A stretch of 64,000 nt of DNA from Natrinema mahii (GTDB lineage Archaea; Halobacteriota; Halobacteria; Halobacteriales; Natrialbaceae), in assembly GCA_000690595.2 (NCBI GenBank), contig JHUT02000001.1, positions 248,001 through 312,000 on the forward strand, given 5' to 3'. Below the pieces are notes generated by a model. The model saw nothing but the letters and a program-made list of their open reading frames with translations. It searched no databases and was not told where the DNA came from. The translations under genes were made by a program, and so were the position numbers. Of this stretch, positions 32,696 through 42,074 are shown piece by piece (position 1 is the stretch's first letter; each line of letters begins with the position of its first letter).

Positions 32696-33934
32696 TCAGA
32701 GCAGCCCGGCGATCGAGCGGACGAGTGATTCGGCGGTCACGAGCGACGTCAGGAACATCGCGATCACGGCCGCGAGGAAGACCGCCTGCTCGAGTCGGTC
32801 CGGCTCGTAGTAGCGCTTGATCGCCGCGAACAGTGCAAGCGCCGTGATCGGCAGGCCGACGACGCCGTTGACGGCGGGCATGAGCAACGCCAGCCTGACC
32901 GGCGTGAACTCGGTGAACGCGAGGATCGGGATCGCGAGGACGACCGAGAGGCCGATCAGGCAGTGGACGGTCCGGCGGAAGTGCATGTCGCCGAACTGGG
33001 TCGTGAGTGCGTACGACTGGGGAACCATGAAGCCGGCGGCAAACAGCGTCCCAGTCGCGCTCGTAAAGGAGGCGGCACCGACCGCGAGGACGAACACCCC
33101 GAGTACCCACGGACCGATCATGTCGATCAGCGGTTCCGCGGGGGCGGTCAGGGTGAGCGTCCCGTCGGGGACGGCCATCGCCGCCGCGATGACGACCGTT
33201 GCGCTGAGTGCGACGACGGCCGCCAGTCCGACGGTGTGGTCTTTCCGGTAGCGGGAGACGTTCGTCCAGTCTTTCTCGTGTTGCATGCTCGTCTGGATGA
33301 AGAAGTTCGGGTAGTAGACGGTCGTCCCCAGCAACGCGATGATCATCGTGAGATAGTTCAGATCGCCGGACATCGTCGGGATAAAGCCCATCGCGACGCC
33401 GCCAAGCGAGGGCTGGAGATTCGCGACGATAACCAGATACGAGGCGAAGATCGCGAGAACGAGCGTCGCGATGACGCCCTCGATGCGGCTGTACACCCGG
33501 AGTTCGACGAGCGAGATGCCAAGCGCCGCCATGAGGATAATTCCCACATACAGGTTCGACAGCGGGGTCAGAAAGACCAGTGCAGCTCCCGCGAGCGCGT
33601 AGTTCGCCACGCTCCAGAACTGCATGATGAACGCGATTCCGAGCGCGAACGGTTTCGCCGCAGTCGGGCCGATCACGTCCCTGATATAGTCCATGAGCGG
33701 TTCGTCCTTCGCCGCGAGGCGGGCCGACATCTCGTGCATCGTCAGCCCGACGCCGAGTGCCAGCGGCAGGACCCACAACAGGCCGAATCCGAAACTGACG
33801 CCGGCTTGCGTCAGAATGTAGACGGACCCGGCTCCGAAGATATTCGCCGCAAAGAGGAGACCGAGCCCGTACTGATGAATTGTTTGTTTGGCCTTTTCAA
33901 CAGGAACGTCGACCGCGGTACTGTGTTCTTCCAT
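32696..33934 (-). CDS. Second Nramp family divalent metal transporter
   Basis: A 412-residue protein with about 11 helices. Helix 1 reads FAANIFGAGSVYILTQAG, close to the Nramp A/G-P-G-D-x-x-N-metal-site region (the Asp is not conserved), and helix 6 reads ALLGTTVYYPNFFIQTSMQ, where canonical members have MPH. The family assignment is good; metal selectivity is unclear. Start MEEHSTAVDV at 33934. A strong hairpin lies 48 nt upstream (33982-34011). It differs substantially from the 22073-23428 gene, so it is not a recent duplicate. Confidence 0.8.
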   Translation of the reverse strand: MEEHSTAVDVPVEKAKQTIHQYGLGLLFAANIFGAGSVYILTQAGVSFGFGLLWVLPLALGVGLTMHEMSARLAAKDEPLMDYIRDVIGPTAAKPFALGIAFIMQFWSVANYALAGAALVFLTPLSNLYVGIILMAALGISLVELRVYSRIEGVIATLVLAIFASYLVIVANLQPSLGGVAMGFIPTMSGDLNYLTMIIALLGTTVYYPNFFIQTSMQHEKDWTNVSRYRKDHTVGLAAVVALSATVVIAAAMAVPDGTLTLTAPAEPLIDMIGPWVLGVFVLAVGAASFTSATGTLFAAGFMVPQSYALTTQFGDMHFRRTVHCLIGLSVVLAIPILAFTEFTPVRLALLMPAVNGVVGLPITALALFAAIKRYYEPDRLEQAVFLAAVIAMFLTSLVTAESLVRSIAGLL

Positions 33935-33981
33935 GTGTGGGACTGCTCCGAAAACCGGCAGACGTGTTGGCCGCTCGAGCC

Positions 33982-34011
33982 CGTCCGGCCGCATCGACTC
34001 GCGGCCGGACG
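33982..34011. promoter_or_regulatory. Perfect 11-bp inverted repeat upstream of the second Nramp gene
   Basis: CGTCCGGCCGC (33982-33992), an 8-nt loop and GCGGCCGGACG (34001-34011). It lies in the leader or promoter of the minus-strand Nramp gene. It could be an RNA hairpin in a 5' leader or a protein-binding site; there is no gene upstream for it to terminate on that strand. Confidence 0.5.
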
Positions 34012-34377
34012 AATTGCACCTGTGTACTGTCGCACGGAATGCTGTACCCGAAGCAACGATTGGGATCCGGTTGAGCGGAAAGCTTGAGATAGCAGCCCAC
34101 CCCTCACAACGCCGGCTCGAGTACTCCGATAGTCACCGATTCGTGACGGCTCGGCCCAACGTGACGACCACGAGGGCATCGGGCTCGGAGCGGCAACGAT
34201 CGCCGACACCGACCGATCAGCCCGCCGACCCGATCGAGACGTCGTCTCCCGGGAGTCGACCGACGCCGCCGATCGGTCCCGTCTCGGGTCGATCCCTCGA
34301 GTCCCTGCTGGCACCACTTTCTTGGGAGTCCGGGTCGAAGCGGCCGATACAGACGAAGTTGCCTTCAGAAGAAGGCC

Positions 34378-34386
34378 TATATATTT
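34378..34386 (+). promoter_or_regulatory. TATA box of the proteasome operon
   Basis: TATATATTT at 34378-34386 is centred about 32 nt before the psmA ATG at 34414, the strongest TATA-like box in the window. It predicts a leader of only a few nucleotides. Confidence 0.65.
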
Positions 34387-34413
34387 CTATCCCTTACCAC
34401 AGGTGAAGACCAA

Positions 34414-35154
34414 ATGCAAGGACAATCCCAACAGCAGGCCTACGACCGGGGTATCACCATCTTCTCCCCGGACGGACGCCTCTACCAAGTCGAGTACGCT
34501 CGCGAAGCCGTCAAACGCGGCACCGCGAGCGTCGGCGTTCGGACGCCCGACGGCGTCGTCCTCGCCGCGAACCGCCAGATCAGCTCGCCGCTCATGGAGC
34601 GCTCGAGCGTCGAGAAGATCCACAAAGCGGACGACCACGTCGGCGTCGCAAGCGCCGGCCACGTCGCCGACGCGCGCCAGCTGATCGACCTCGCGCGGCG
34701 ACGCGCACAGGGCGAACAGCTCCGCTACGGTCAGGAGATCGGCGTCGAGACGCTGACTCGGTCGATCACCGACCACATCCAGGAGTACACCCAGACCGGC
34801 GGCGCACGGCCGTTCGGGGTCGCCCTGCTGGTCGGCGGCGTCGAGGACGGCCAGCCGCGGCTGTTCGAGACCGACCCCTCGGGCACCGACTACGAGTGGC
34901 AGGCCGCCGCCGTCGGCGGCGACCGCGACGTCATTCAGGGCTACCTCGAGGAGGAGTACCGCGAGGACATCGATATCGACGCCGGTATCGAACTCGCCAT
35001 CAGCGCGCTCAACGAGCCCGAAGAGGAGTCCGTCGCGGCCGAAGCGGTCGACGTCGCGACGATCACGACCGAAGACGAGTCGTTCAGTACGGTCGACGAC
35101 GAGCGCCTCGAGTCGATCGTCGCGGAGATCGACACGGAGGAACAGGATGAATAA
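34414..35154 (+). CDS. psmA: Proteasome subunit alpha
   Basis: A 246-residue alpha subunit of the archaeal 20S proteasome. The N-terminal gate and H0 region (MQGQSQQQAYDRGITIFSPD) and the signature DGRLYQVEYAREAVKRG are intact. The non-catalytic NTN fold follows, and the C-terminus is acidic and extended. It forms outer rings that gate the beta chamber and dock regulatory ATPases. Its 3' end overlaps psmB by 8 nt, so the subunits are coupled. Confidence 0.97.
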   Translation: MQGQSQQQAYDRGITIFSPDGRLYQVEYAREAVKRGTASVGVRTPDGVVLAANRQISSPLMERSSVEKIHKADDHVGVASAGHVADARQLIDLARRRAQGEQLRYGQEIGVETLTRSITDHIQEYTQTGGARPFGVALLVGGVEDGQPRLFETDPSGTDYEWQAAAVGGDRDVIQGYLEEEYREDIDIDAGIELAISALNEPEEESVAAEAVDVATITTEDESFSTVDDERLESIVAEIDTEEQDE

Positions 35155-35848
35155 CCCGCTCTCGCAGGGCAACGGCGATCCCTCGCCGTACGAGCCCGAA
35201 CTGGGGTCGCTGCCGAACGGCAGCCAGACCGGCGACGACGAGACGGTCAACAAGACCGGGACGACGACCATCGGCATCACGACCGACGAGGGCGTCGTCA
35301 TCGCGACGGACATGCGCGCCAGCCTCGGCGGGCGATTCGTCTCGAACAAGAACGTCCAGAAGGTCGAGCAGATCCACCCGACCGGCGCACTGACGCTGGT
35401 CGGCTCCGTCGGTGGCGCGCAGTCGTTCATCCGGACGCTGCGCTCCGAGGTCAACCTCTATGAATCCCGGCGCGACGAGCCGATGCCGATCGAGGCGCTG
35501 GCGACGCTGGCGGGTAACTTCGCCCGCGGCGGCCCGTTCCGCGCGATCAACCCCATCCTCGGCGGCGTCGACGACGAGGGCAGCCACGTCTACAGCATCG
35601 ACCCCGCCGGCGGCGTCATGGCCGACGACTACACGGTCACCGGCTCGGGCATGCAACTGGCCTACGGCCTCCTCGAGCAGGAGTACGAGGACGACCTCTC
35701 GCTCGCGGACGCGAAGTCCGTCGCGGCCCGCGCGATCAAAAGCGCCGTCGAGCGCGACACCGGCTCCGGCAACGGCGTCTTCCTCGCGGAGGTCACCGAC
35801 GAGGGCGTCGACATTCAGGGCCACGAGGAGTTCGACGCGGTCATCTAA
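35147..35848 (+). CDS. psmB: Proteasome subunit beta
   Basis: A 233-residue catalytic subunit. A 38-residue propeptide ends in NKTG before TTTIGITTDEGVVIATD; autocleavage would expose Thr39 as the N-terminal nucleophile, with the catalytic Asp and Lys in TDMRAS and FVSNKN equivalents. It forms the inner rings. The start overlaps psmA. Having alpha and beta adjacent is unusual for many haloarchaea, where the genes are often separated, so this pair is likely a coordinated operon. Confidence 0.97.
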   Translation: MNNPLSQGNGDPSPYEPELGSLPNGSQTGDDETVNKTGTTTIGITTDEGVVIATDMRASLGGRFVSNKNVQKVEQIHPTGALTLVGSVGGAQSFIRTLRSEVNLYESRRDEPMPIEALATLAGNFARGGPFRAINPILGGVDDEGSHVYSIDPAGGVMADDYTVTGSGMQLAYGLLEQEYEDDLSLADAKSVAARAIKSAVERDTGSGNGVFLAEVTDEGVDIQGHEEFDAVI

Positions 35849-35959
35849 GCCGGTTCGACGGCTGTTTCGAGTTCGACGCCGCGGCTCGCCGGATCCGCGC
35901 TCGCGCGCGTACACGTGACTTTTATTAGGGCCGGACCGCTATCCGAAAGCAGGTTTTAC

Positions 35960-37891
35960 ATGTCCCAGGAAAGCGAGTACGGAGCCGGACAGATTCAGGT
36001 CTTAGAGGGCCTGGAAGCTGTGCGAAAGCGACCGGCGATGTACATCGGCTCTACCGATTCTCGAGGCCTCCACCATCTGGTCTACGAAGTGGTGGACAAC
36101 TCGATCGACGAGGCGCTGGCCGGCCACTGCGACGACATCACCGTCTCCATCCACGAGGACGGCTCGGTGAGCGTCGCTGATGACGGCCGCGGCATCCCCG
36201 TCGACACACACGAGGAGTACGACCGCCCTGCACTCGAGGTCATTCTGACCGTCCTCCACGCCGGGGGGAAGTTCGACAACAAGTCCTACCAGGTCTCCGG
36301 CGGCCTCCACGGCGTCGGCGTCTCCGTCGTCAACGCCCTCTCCGAACGCCTCGAGGCAGAAGTCAAACGCGACGGCGGGGTCTTTCGCCACGCCTTCGAG
36401 GGCGGTGAGCCCGTCGGCGACATGGAGCGGGTCCGCGACATGGAACCCGACGAGGAAACGGGCACCCGGATCCAGTTCTGGCCCGACACGGGCATCTTCG
36501 AGACGGGCGAGATATCCTTCTCGACGCTGTCGAACCGGCTCCGCGAACTGGCCTTCCTCAACTCGGGCGTTCGCATCACGCTTCGGGACGAGCGCGAGGA
36601 GACCGACGACGGCGACGTGGTCGCCGAGACCTACGAGTACGACGGCGGCATCCGCGAGTTCGTCGACTACCTGAACGAGACGCGGTCGGCGATGCACGAG
36701 GACGTCATCTACTTCGAGGACGAGGATCAGAGCATCCAGATCGAGGTCGCGATGCAGGCCACCGAGGAACTGCAGGGTTCGATCCACGCCTTCGCGAACA
36801 ACATCAACACCCGCGAGGGCGGGACCCACCTCACCGGCTTCAAGACCGCACTGACGCGGTGTGTCAACGACTACGCCAACGAGAACGACCTCCTCTCGGA
36901 CCTCGATAACAACCTCACGGGCGAGGACATCCGCGAGGGGCTGACGGCGGTCATCTCGATCAAACACCCCGATCCCCAGTTCGAGGGCCAGACGAAGACC
37001 AAACTCGGCAATAGCGAAGTCCGAGGGATCGTCGAGAGCGCCATGCACGAGGGGCTTGGCACCTACTTCGAGGAACACCCCGACACCGCCGAGGCGATCG
37101 TCAACAAGGCCGTCGAGGCCGCCAAGGCCCGCATGGCCGCCCAGAAAGCCGAAGAACTCACGCGGCGCAAGTCCGCCCTCGAGTCCACGTCGCTACCCGG
37201 CAAACTGGCCGACTGCCAGACCAAAGATCCCGAGGAGGCCGAACTGTTCATCGCGGAGGGCGACTCCGCGGGCGGCAGCGCGAAACAGGCCCGCAACCCC
37301 GACTTCCAGGCCATCCTCCCGATCAAAGGGAAGATCTTAAACGTCGAGAAACACCGGCTCGATCGCATCCTCGAGAACGACGAGATCCGGAACATGATCA
37401 CTGCCATCGGCGCGGGGATCGGTGACGAGTTCGACGTCGAGGACGTCCGCTACAAGAAGATCATCATGGCGACCGACGCCGACGTCGACGGGGCACACAT
37501 CCGGACGCTCCTGCTGACGTTCTTCTACCGGCACATGCGGCCGCTGCTCGAGGGCGGCTACGTCTACGCCACCCAGCCGCCGCTGTACCGCATCCGGTAT
37601 CGCGGCGAGACCTACGACGCGATGACCGAGGCCGAACGCGACGAGATCGTCGCGGAGAAATGCGACGGCAACCCCTCGCAGGTCCAGCGGTTCAAGGGCT
37701 TAGGCGAGATGAACCCCCAACAGCTCTGGGACACGACGATGGACCCCGACAACCGCATCCTCAAACAGATCACGATCGAGGACGCGGCCGCGGCGGACAA
37801 GATGTTCTCCGTCCTGATGGGCGACGCCGTCGAACCCCGCAAGCAGTTCATCAAGGAACACGCGCCGGAAGCCGAGTGGATCGACATTTGA
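35960..37891 (+). CDS. gyrB: DNA gyrase subunit B
   Basis: A 643-residue GyrB, normal length for archaeal/bacterial short forms. The GHKL ATPase has EVVDNSIDEALAG, ADDGRGIPVDTH and GGLHGVGVSVVNAL; the Toprim region has EGDSAGGSAKQ and IMATDADVDGAHI; the C-terminus ends PRKQFIKEHAPEAEW. Start MSQESEYGAG at 35960 is chosen because a TATA-like CTTTTATTAGG lies about 35 nt upstream. gyrA follows after 21 nt, so it is one operon. Gyrase introduces negative supercoils. Confidence 0.97.
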   Translation: MSQESEYGAGQIQVLEGLEAVRKRPAMYIGSTDSRGLHHLVYEVVDNSIDEALAGHCDDITVSIHEDGSVSVADDGRGIPVDTHEEYDRPALEVILTVLHAGGKFDNKSYQVSGGLHGVGVSVVNALSERLEAEVKRDGGVFRHAFEGGEPVGDMERVRDMEPDEETGTRIQFWPDTGIFETGEISFSTLSNRLRELAFLNSGVRITLRDEREETDDGDVVAETYEYDGGIREFVDYLNETRSAMHEDVIYFEDEDQSIQIEVAMQATEELQGSIHAFANNINTREGGTHLTGFKTALTRCVNDYANENDLLSDLDNNLTGEDIREGLTAVISIKHPDPQFEGQTKTKLGNSEVRGIVESAMHEGLGTYFEEHPDTAEAIVNKAVEAAKARMAAQKAEELTRRKSALESTSLPGKLADCQTKDPEEAELFIAEGDSAGGSAKQARNPDFQAILPIKGKILNVEKHRLDRILENDEIRNMITAIGAGIGDEFDVEDVRYKKIIMATDADVDGAHIRTLLLTFFYRHMRPLLEGGYVYATQPPLYRIRYRGETYDAMTEAERDEIVAEKCDGNPSQVQRFKGLGEMNPQQLWDTTMDPDNRILKQITIEDAAAADKMFSVLMGDAVEPRKQFIKEHAPEAEWIDI

Positions 37892-37912
37892 GAGCCGTGG
37901 TGAGGTAACTAC

Positions 37913-40402
37913 ATGAGTTCAGACGTACCCGATCCGACTGACATCGAGGCGCGAGCGGTAGAGAACGTCCGCATCGAGGACGAAATGGAGCAGAGCTACA
38001 TCGACTACGCGATGTCCGTCATCGCGGGCCGTGCGCTCCCCCGCGTCGAGGACGGCCTGAAACCCGTCCACCGGCGTATCCTCTATGCGATGCATGAGAT
38101 GGGTGTCTCTTCGGGCTCGTCCCATCGCAAGTCCTCCTCGATCGTCGGGGAGACAATGGGTGACTACCACCCCCACGGTGACAGCGCGATCTACGACACG
38201 CTGGTCCGGATGGCACAGGACTTCTCGATGCGATATCCCCTCGTGGACGGCCAGGGGAACTTCGGCTCGATGGACGGCGATCCGGCCGCCGCACAGCGCT
38301 ACACCGAGGCCCGGATGTCACCGATCTCCGAGGAGTTGCTCGCAGACATCGAGAAGGACACCGTCGACTTCTCCGCGAACTACGACGACCGCCTGCAGGA
38401 ACCCGACGTCCTGCCGGCGGCGTTCCCGAACCTGCTCGTCAACGGTTCCTCCGGGATCGCGGTCGGGATGTCGACGAACATCCCGCCGCACAATCTCGGC
38501 GAGGTGATCGACGCGACGATCGAACTGATCGACGACCCCGACGCGACGGTCGAAGACCTGATGGAACACGTCAAGGGCCCCGACTTCCCAACCGGTGCCA
38601 ACATCGTCGGGCGCGACGCCATCTACTCGGCGTACAAGACCGGCCGCGGTCGCCTCCGCGTCCGCGCGGAGTTCGAGGTCGAGGAGTGGAAGAACGGGCG
38701 CGAACGGATCGTCGTCTCCGAACTCCCCTTCCAGTCAAACAAGGCCCGCCTCGTCGAGCGCATCGCCGACGACGTCAACGAGGGCGAGATCGAGGGCATC
38801 ACCGACCTGCGCGACGAGTCCGACCGCGACGGCGTCCGGATCGTCATCGAACTCAATCGCGGGGCAAACGCCGAGGTCGTCAAGAACAAACTGCTCGAGA
38901 ACCACCTCGAGAAGACCTTCGGCGTCATCAACCTCGCGCTGGTCGACGGCCAGCCGCGAGTCCTCTCGCTCAAGGAGACCCTAGAGGAGTACGTCGCCCA
39001 CCGCCGCGAGGTCGTCCGCCGGCGCAGCGAGTACGACCTCGCGGAGGCCGAAGACCGCGCCCACATTCTCGAGGGCCGGCTGACGGCCGTCGAGAACGCC
39101 GAGGACGTGGTCGAGCTGATCCAGGACAGCGAGACGCGGTCGGACGCGAAGGAGAACCTCCAGGACGCCTACGACTTCTCCGCGGACCAGGCCGATCACA
39201 TCGTCCGGATGCAGCTGGGCAGTCTCACCTCGATGGAGGCCGCCGAGATCAACGAGGAGTACGAGGCGGTCCAGGCCGAGATCGAACGGCTGACCGCCAT
39301 CCTCGAGAGCGAGGACGAGTTGCTCTCGGTCATCAAAGAGGAACTCCGCGAGATCAAAGCCGAGTACGCCGACGACCGCCGCACCTCGATCATCGAGGAT
39401 CAGGGGACGGTCACCCACGAGGACCTCATCCCCGAGGAGGAAGTCGTCGTCGTCATGACCGAGGACGACTACGTCAAGCGGATGCCGATCGAGCAGTTCG
39501 ACCCGCAGGGTCGGGGCGGCAAGGGGATCATCGGCGCGGACGTCAAGGAGGACGACCGCGTCGCGACGGTCTTCCGGGCCAACACCCACGATTACCTGCT
39601 CTGCTTTACCAATCAGGGCGAGGTCTACCGGCTCAAGACCTACGAGATCCCCGAGATGGGCCGGACGGCCCGCGGGAAATCGGCGGTCAACATCCTCGAT
39701 CTCGACCCCGGCGAGGACATCACGGCCATCGTCGACACCGACGCCCTCGAGGACGACGAGTACGTGACGATGGCCACCCGGAACGGTTACGTCAAACGCA
39801 CCGCCGGCGAGGCGTTCGACAACATCCGCTCGACGGGAATCATCGCCGCCGATCTCGAGGCGGGCGACGAACTCGTCGACGTCGAGGTCACCGACGGCTC
39901 GCAGGACCTGGTCATCGCGACCGAGGGCGGGATGACGATCCGCTTCGACGAGGACGAAGTCCGCGCGATGGGGCGGAACGCCCGCGGCGTCAACGGTATC
40001 AAACTGCAGGACGGCGACGCCGTGGCCGGGCTGGTCGCGACCGACGAAGGCGACGAGCAGGCGCTGCTGACGGTGACCGAGAACGGCTACGGCAAGCGGA
40101 CGCCACTCTCCGAGTACAGCACGCAGTCCCGGTACGGGAAGGGGCTGATCGACATCAAGACCGGCGAGCGAAACGGCCCCGTGACGGCCGTCAAAGCCGT
40201 CTCCGAGGACGATCAGCTCGTGTTGATGAGCGAACGCGGGCAGATCGTCCGGACCCGCGTCGACGAGATTTCGACCGTCGGCCGGAACACGATGGGCGTG
40301 ATCGTCATGGCAGTCGAGGACGGCGACGCGGTCGCTGCGGTCGACGACATCCCGGCAGCCGCCGCCGAATCCGACGACGAGCCGGTCGACGCGACGGACT
40401 GA
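37913..40402 (+). CDS. gyrA: DNA gyrase subunit A
   Basis: An 829-residue GyrA. The catalytic tyrosine is Tyr130 in [10 protein letters not shown]. The quinolone-determining region reads [19 protein letters not shown] with Ser91 and Asp95 at the E. coli Ser83/Asp87 positions, the drug-sensitive form. The C-terminal beta-pinwheel contains the GyrA box QGRGGKGI (in [13 protein letters not shown]), required for wrapping. It is cotranscribed with gyrB. With top6A/B about 13 kb away, the genome carries both type IIA and IIB enzymes, as is normal in haloarchaea. Confidence 0.97.
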   Translation: MSSDVPDPTDIEARAVENVRIEDEMEQSYIDYAMSVIAGRALPRVEDGLKPVHRRILYAMHEMGVSSGSSHRKSSSIVGETMGDYHPHGDSAIYDTLVRMAQDFSMRYPLVDGQGNFGSMDGDPAAAQRYTEARMSPISEELLADIEKDTVDFSANYDDRLQEPDVLPAAFPNLLVNGSSGIAVGMSTNIPPHNLGEVIDATIELIDDPDATVEDLMEHVKGPDFPTGANIVGRDAIYSAYKTGRGRLRVRAEFEVEEWKNGRERIVVSELPFQSNKARLVERIADDVNEGEIEGITDLRDESDRDGVRIVIELNRGANAEVVKNKLLENHLEKTFGVINLALVDGQPRVLSLKETLEEYVAHRREVVRRRSEYDLAEAEDRAHILEGRLTAVENAEDVVELIQDSETRSDAKENLQDAYDFSADQADHIVRMQLGSLTSMEAAEINEEYEAVQAEIERLTAILESEDELLSVIKEELREIKAEYADDRRTSIIEDQGTVTHEDLIPEEEVVVVMTEDDYVKRMPIEQFDPQGRGGKGIIGADVKEDDRVATVFRANTHDYLLCFTNQGEVYRLKTYEIPEMGRTARGKSAVNILDLDPGEDITAIVDTDALEDDEYVTMATRNGYVKRTAGEAFDNIRSTGIIAADLEAGDELVDVEVTDGSQDLVIATEGGMTIRFDEDEVRAMGRNARGVNGIKLQDGDAVAGLVATDEGDEQALLTVTENGYGKRTPLSEYSTQSRYGKGLIDIKTGERNGPVTAVKAVSEDDQLVLMSERGQIVRTRVDEISTVGRNTMGVIVMAVEDGDAVAAVDDIPAAAAESDDEPVDATD

Positions 40403-40519
40403 GCCGACCGCAACACGGCTCGCGCTGCTCGAGCAGGGCGAAAGCGGCTGTTTTCGAACACGGCGGTGGAGAGCGCGAACGCTATCGGCGCGACTGCACC
40501 GAGTTCCACAGCGATCGCG

Positions 40520-40566
40520 CCGACCTCGTGCGATCAGTGTGTCAATCGTTTCAGCGGCTACTATAG
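40520..40566. repeat. Half copy of the palindromic repeat family
   Basis: CGATCAGTGTGTCAATCGTT followed by TCAGCGGCTACTATAG at 40531-40566 matches the right half of the 86-bp element. The left half is too degenerate to align. It sits between gyrA and the convergent wHTH gene, again at an intergenic boundary. Confidence 0.7.
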
Positions 40567-40598
40567 AGAAGGAAGGAGAGACGGCGGTCGAGCGCCGA

Positions 40599-41132
40599 TC
40601 AGTGGGCCGGTTCCTCGGCGGGCGCGACCATATCGTCGATCCGCAGGATCAGGATGTTGTTCGTGTCGTCCTTGCCGTCGACGGTGCCCTCGATCAGCAA
40701 CTTCGAGAGCGGCGTCGGGCCGACGGTGACCGAATCGTTCTCGTGAATGTCGCCCAGCGTCCCCTGAATGTGGATCTCGGCCCGGCAGAGTTCGGGGTGG
40801 TGAACGCTCGAGAGGTCGATCTCCTCGATGATGGTGTCGTCGACGGGTTCGCCCTCGTGTTGCATCGGGACCGCGGCGGGCTCGTCCATCTGCTGGATCT
40901 CGAGTGCCTCGTAGGCGGCTGCAGTGGGCTTGTAGCCACCTTTCGGCCCCGGTACACCCTCGACGAGCTGGAGGGCTTTGAGACTCTGCATCTGGTTACG
41001 GATCGTGCCGGGGTTGCGGTCGACCTGTTCCGCGATGTCCTCGCCTTTGATGGCATCTTCGGACTCTTTGTGGAGGTTCGTGAGCGCGCGGAGGATTTTC
41101 TTCTGGCTGGGTGTGAGTTCGATGGATGACAT
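40599..41132 (-). CDS. Winged-helix transcriptional regulator (Rrf2-like annotation in haloarchaea)
   Basis: A 177-residue regulator. Residues 1-80 form an HTH (SSIELTPSQKKILRALTNLH, IKGEDIAEQVDRNPGTIRNQ) with a glycine-rich wing GVPGPKGGY. A C-terminal domain (about 100-170; CRAEIHIQGTLGDIHENDSV, GPTPLSKLLIEG) is beta-rich and may be a ligand or dimerisation domain; no Rrf2 cysteine cluster is present. A TTTAAG box at 41157-41162 (minus strand) gives a leaderless transcript. Highly conserved in haloarchaea, from memory; targets unknown. Confidence 0.82.
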   Translation of the reverse strand: MSSIELTPSQKKILRALTNLHKESEDAIKGEDIAEQVDRNPGTIRNQMQSLKALQLVEGVPGPKGGYKPTAAAYEALEIQQMDEPAAVPMQHEGEPVDDTIIEEIDLSSVHHPELCRAEIHIQGTLGDIHENDSVTVGPTPLSKLLIEGTVDGKDDTNNILILRIDDMVAPAEEPAH

Positions 41133-41296
41133 AGGTATTTATTCGTATTTGGTTTCCTTAAACCCGGCGGGTGAGTCCGTCGGATTCGTGGGGGAACGTG
41201 ACGTTTGCACGGGGGACGTGAAGATGTTTCTTTTCGTTCCGCGACGGAAACTAGGTGTCCGTTGGCACGATTCACCGGGAGTCAAACGCTTGCGAA

Positions 41297-41983
41297 CTAA
41301 CCCTGTGGATCCGGCTCTGCCGGGGTCACGACGCGGACGTGGTGTGCGACCGTTTCGGGCAGCGAGACCGGCTCCTCGCTCTCGCTCGAGCGGGCCGTCA
41401 CCATGCCGAAGGGGGCGACCTCGAGGATCTCGAGTTCGACGCCGGGTTCGACGCCGCGGTCGGCGAGATAGGAGAGAACCTCGGGATCGCGGTCGGCGAC
41501 TTCCGCGACGGTGACGACCGCTCCCTCCTCGAACTCGGAAATCGCCTCGCCGGCGGGGCGCTCGGGCGGCTCGAGGTCGGCGCCCGGGATCGGCGAGCCG
41601 TGGGGATCGACCGTGGGCTCGCCCAGCGCGTCGGCGACGCGGGCCTCGAAATCCTCGCTGATGTGGTGTTCGAGTCGGTCGGCCTCGGCGTGGACCTCCG
41701 ACCAGTCGTAGTCGAGATGCTCGGTGAGGTAGGCCTCGAGCAAGCGGTGATGGCGGACGATCTCGAGGGCGACCGTCTCGCCCTCGTCGGTCAGCGTGAC
41801 GCCGCGGTACTTCTCGCGGTCGACCAGCCCCCGTTCCTCGAGCTTGTCGAGCATGCTGGTGACCGTCGGCGACGTGACGTCTAACTCCGCGGCGATCTCG
41901 GACGTGCGGATCCGCTCGTCGGTCCCGCGTTGGAGCTGGTAGATCGCCTTGAGGTAGTCCTCCATCACGTCGCTCAGCATCAT
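41297..41983 (-). CDS. DtxR/MntR family metal-dependent regulator
   Basis: A 228-residue protein with an N-terminal winged HTH (LSDVMEDYLKAIYQLQRG, TSPTVTSMLDKLEERGLV), a metal-binding and dimerisation domain with VRHHRLLEAYL and EADRLEHHIS, and a C-terminal SH3-like FeoA domain (about 150-228). It senses Fe2+ or Mn2+ and represses metal-uptake genes. A perfect palindrome 13 nt upstream suggests autoregulation. The two Nramp genes are candidate targets, but no similar palindrome was found in front of them. Confidence 0.92.
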   Translation of the reverse strand: MMLSDVMEDYLKAIYQLQRGTDERIRTSEIAAELDVTSPTVTSMLDKLEERGLVDREKYRGVTLTDEGETVALEIVRHHRLLEAYLTEHLDYDWSEVHAEADRLEHHISEDFEARVADALGEPTVDPHGSPIPGADLEPPERPAGEAISEFEEGAVVTVAEVADRDPEVLSYLADRGVEPGVELEILEVAPFGMVTARSSESEEPVSLPETVAHHVRVVTPAEPDPQG

Positions 41984-41995
41984 GCTGTCCCGGAT

Positions 41996-42009
41996 TTAGA
42001 CGGGTCTAA
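41996..42009. promoter_or_regulatory. Perfect palindrome TTAGAC-GG-GTCTAA, candidate DtxR box
   Basis: The 14-bp site, with a further CCTAA 4 nt to the right, sits 12-26 nt upstream of the DtxR-family start, within its promoter. Haloarchaeal DtxR/SirR sites share TTAG...CTAA half-sites, so an autoregulatory operator is likely. Confidence 0.65.
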
Positions 42010-42074
42010 CCCTAAACCTGTCGCCCTCGAGAACGCAGCGGGATCGCCACGACCAAGCCGGTCGACCCCCTATC

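Larger units (their letters stand above)
33935..34413. other. Divergent intergenic region between Nramp and proteasome alpha
   Basis: No gene is supported over 479 nt. It contains an 11-bp-stem hairpin at 33982-34011 and the psmA promoter at its right end. Open frames on both strands are random GC-rich translation. Confidence 0.6.

Noticed and set aside
38686-40566. 626-codon open frame overlapping gyrA in another frame
   Set aside because: It is an Arg/Gly-rich alternate frame of the universally conserved gyrA gene.
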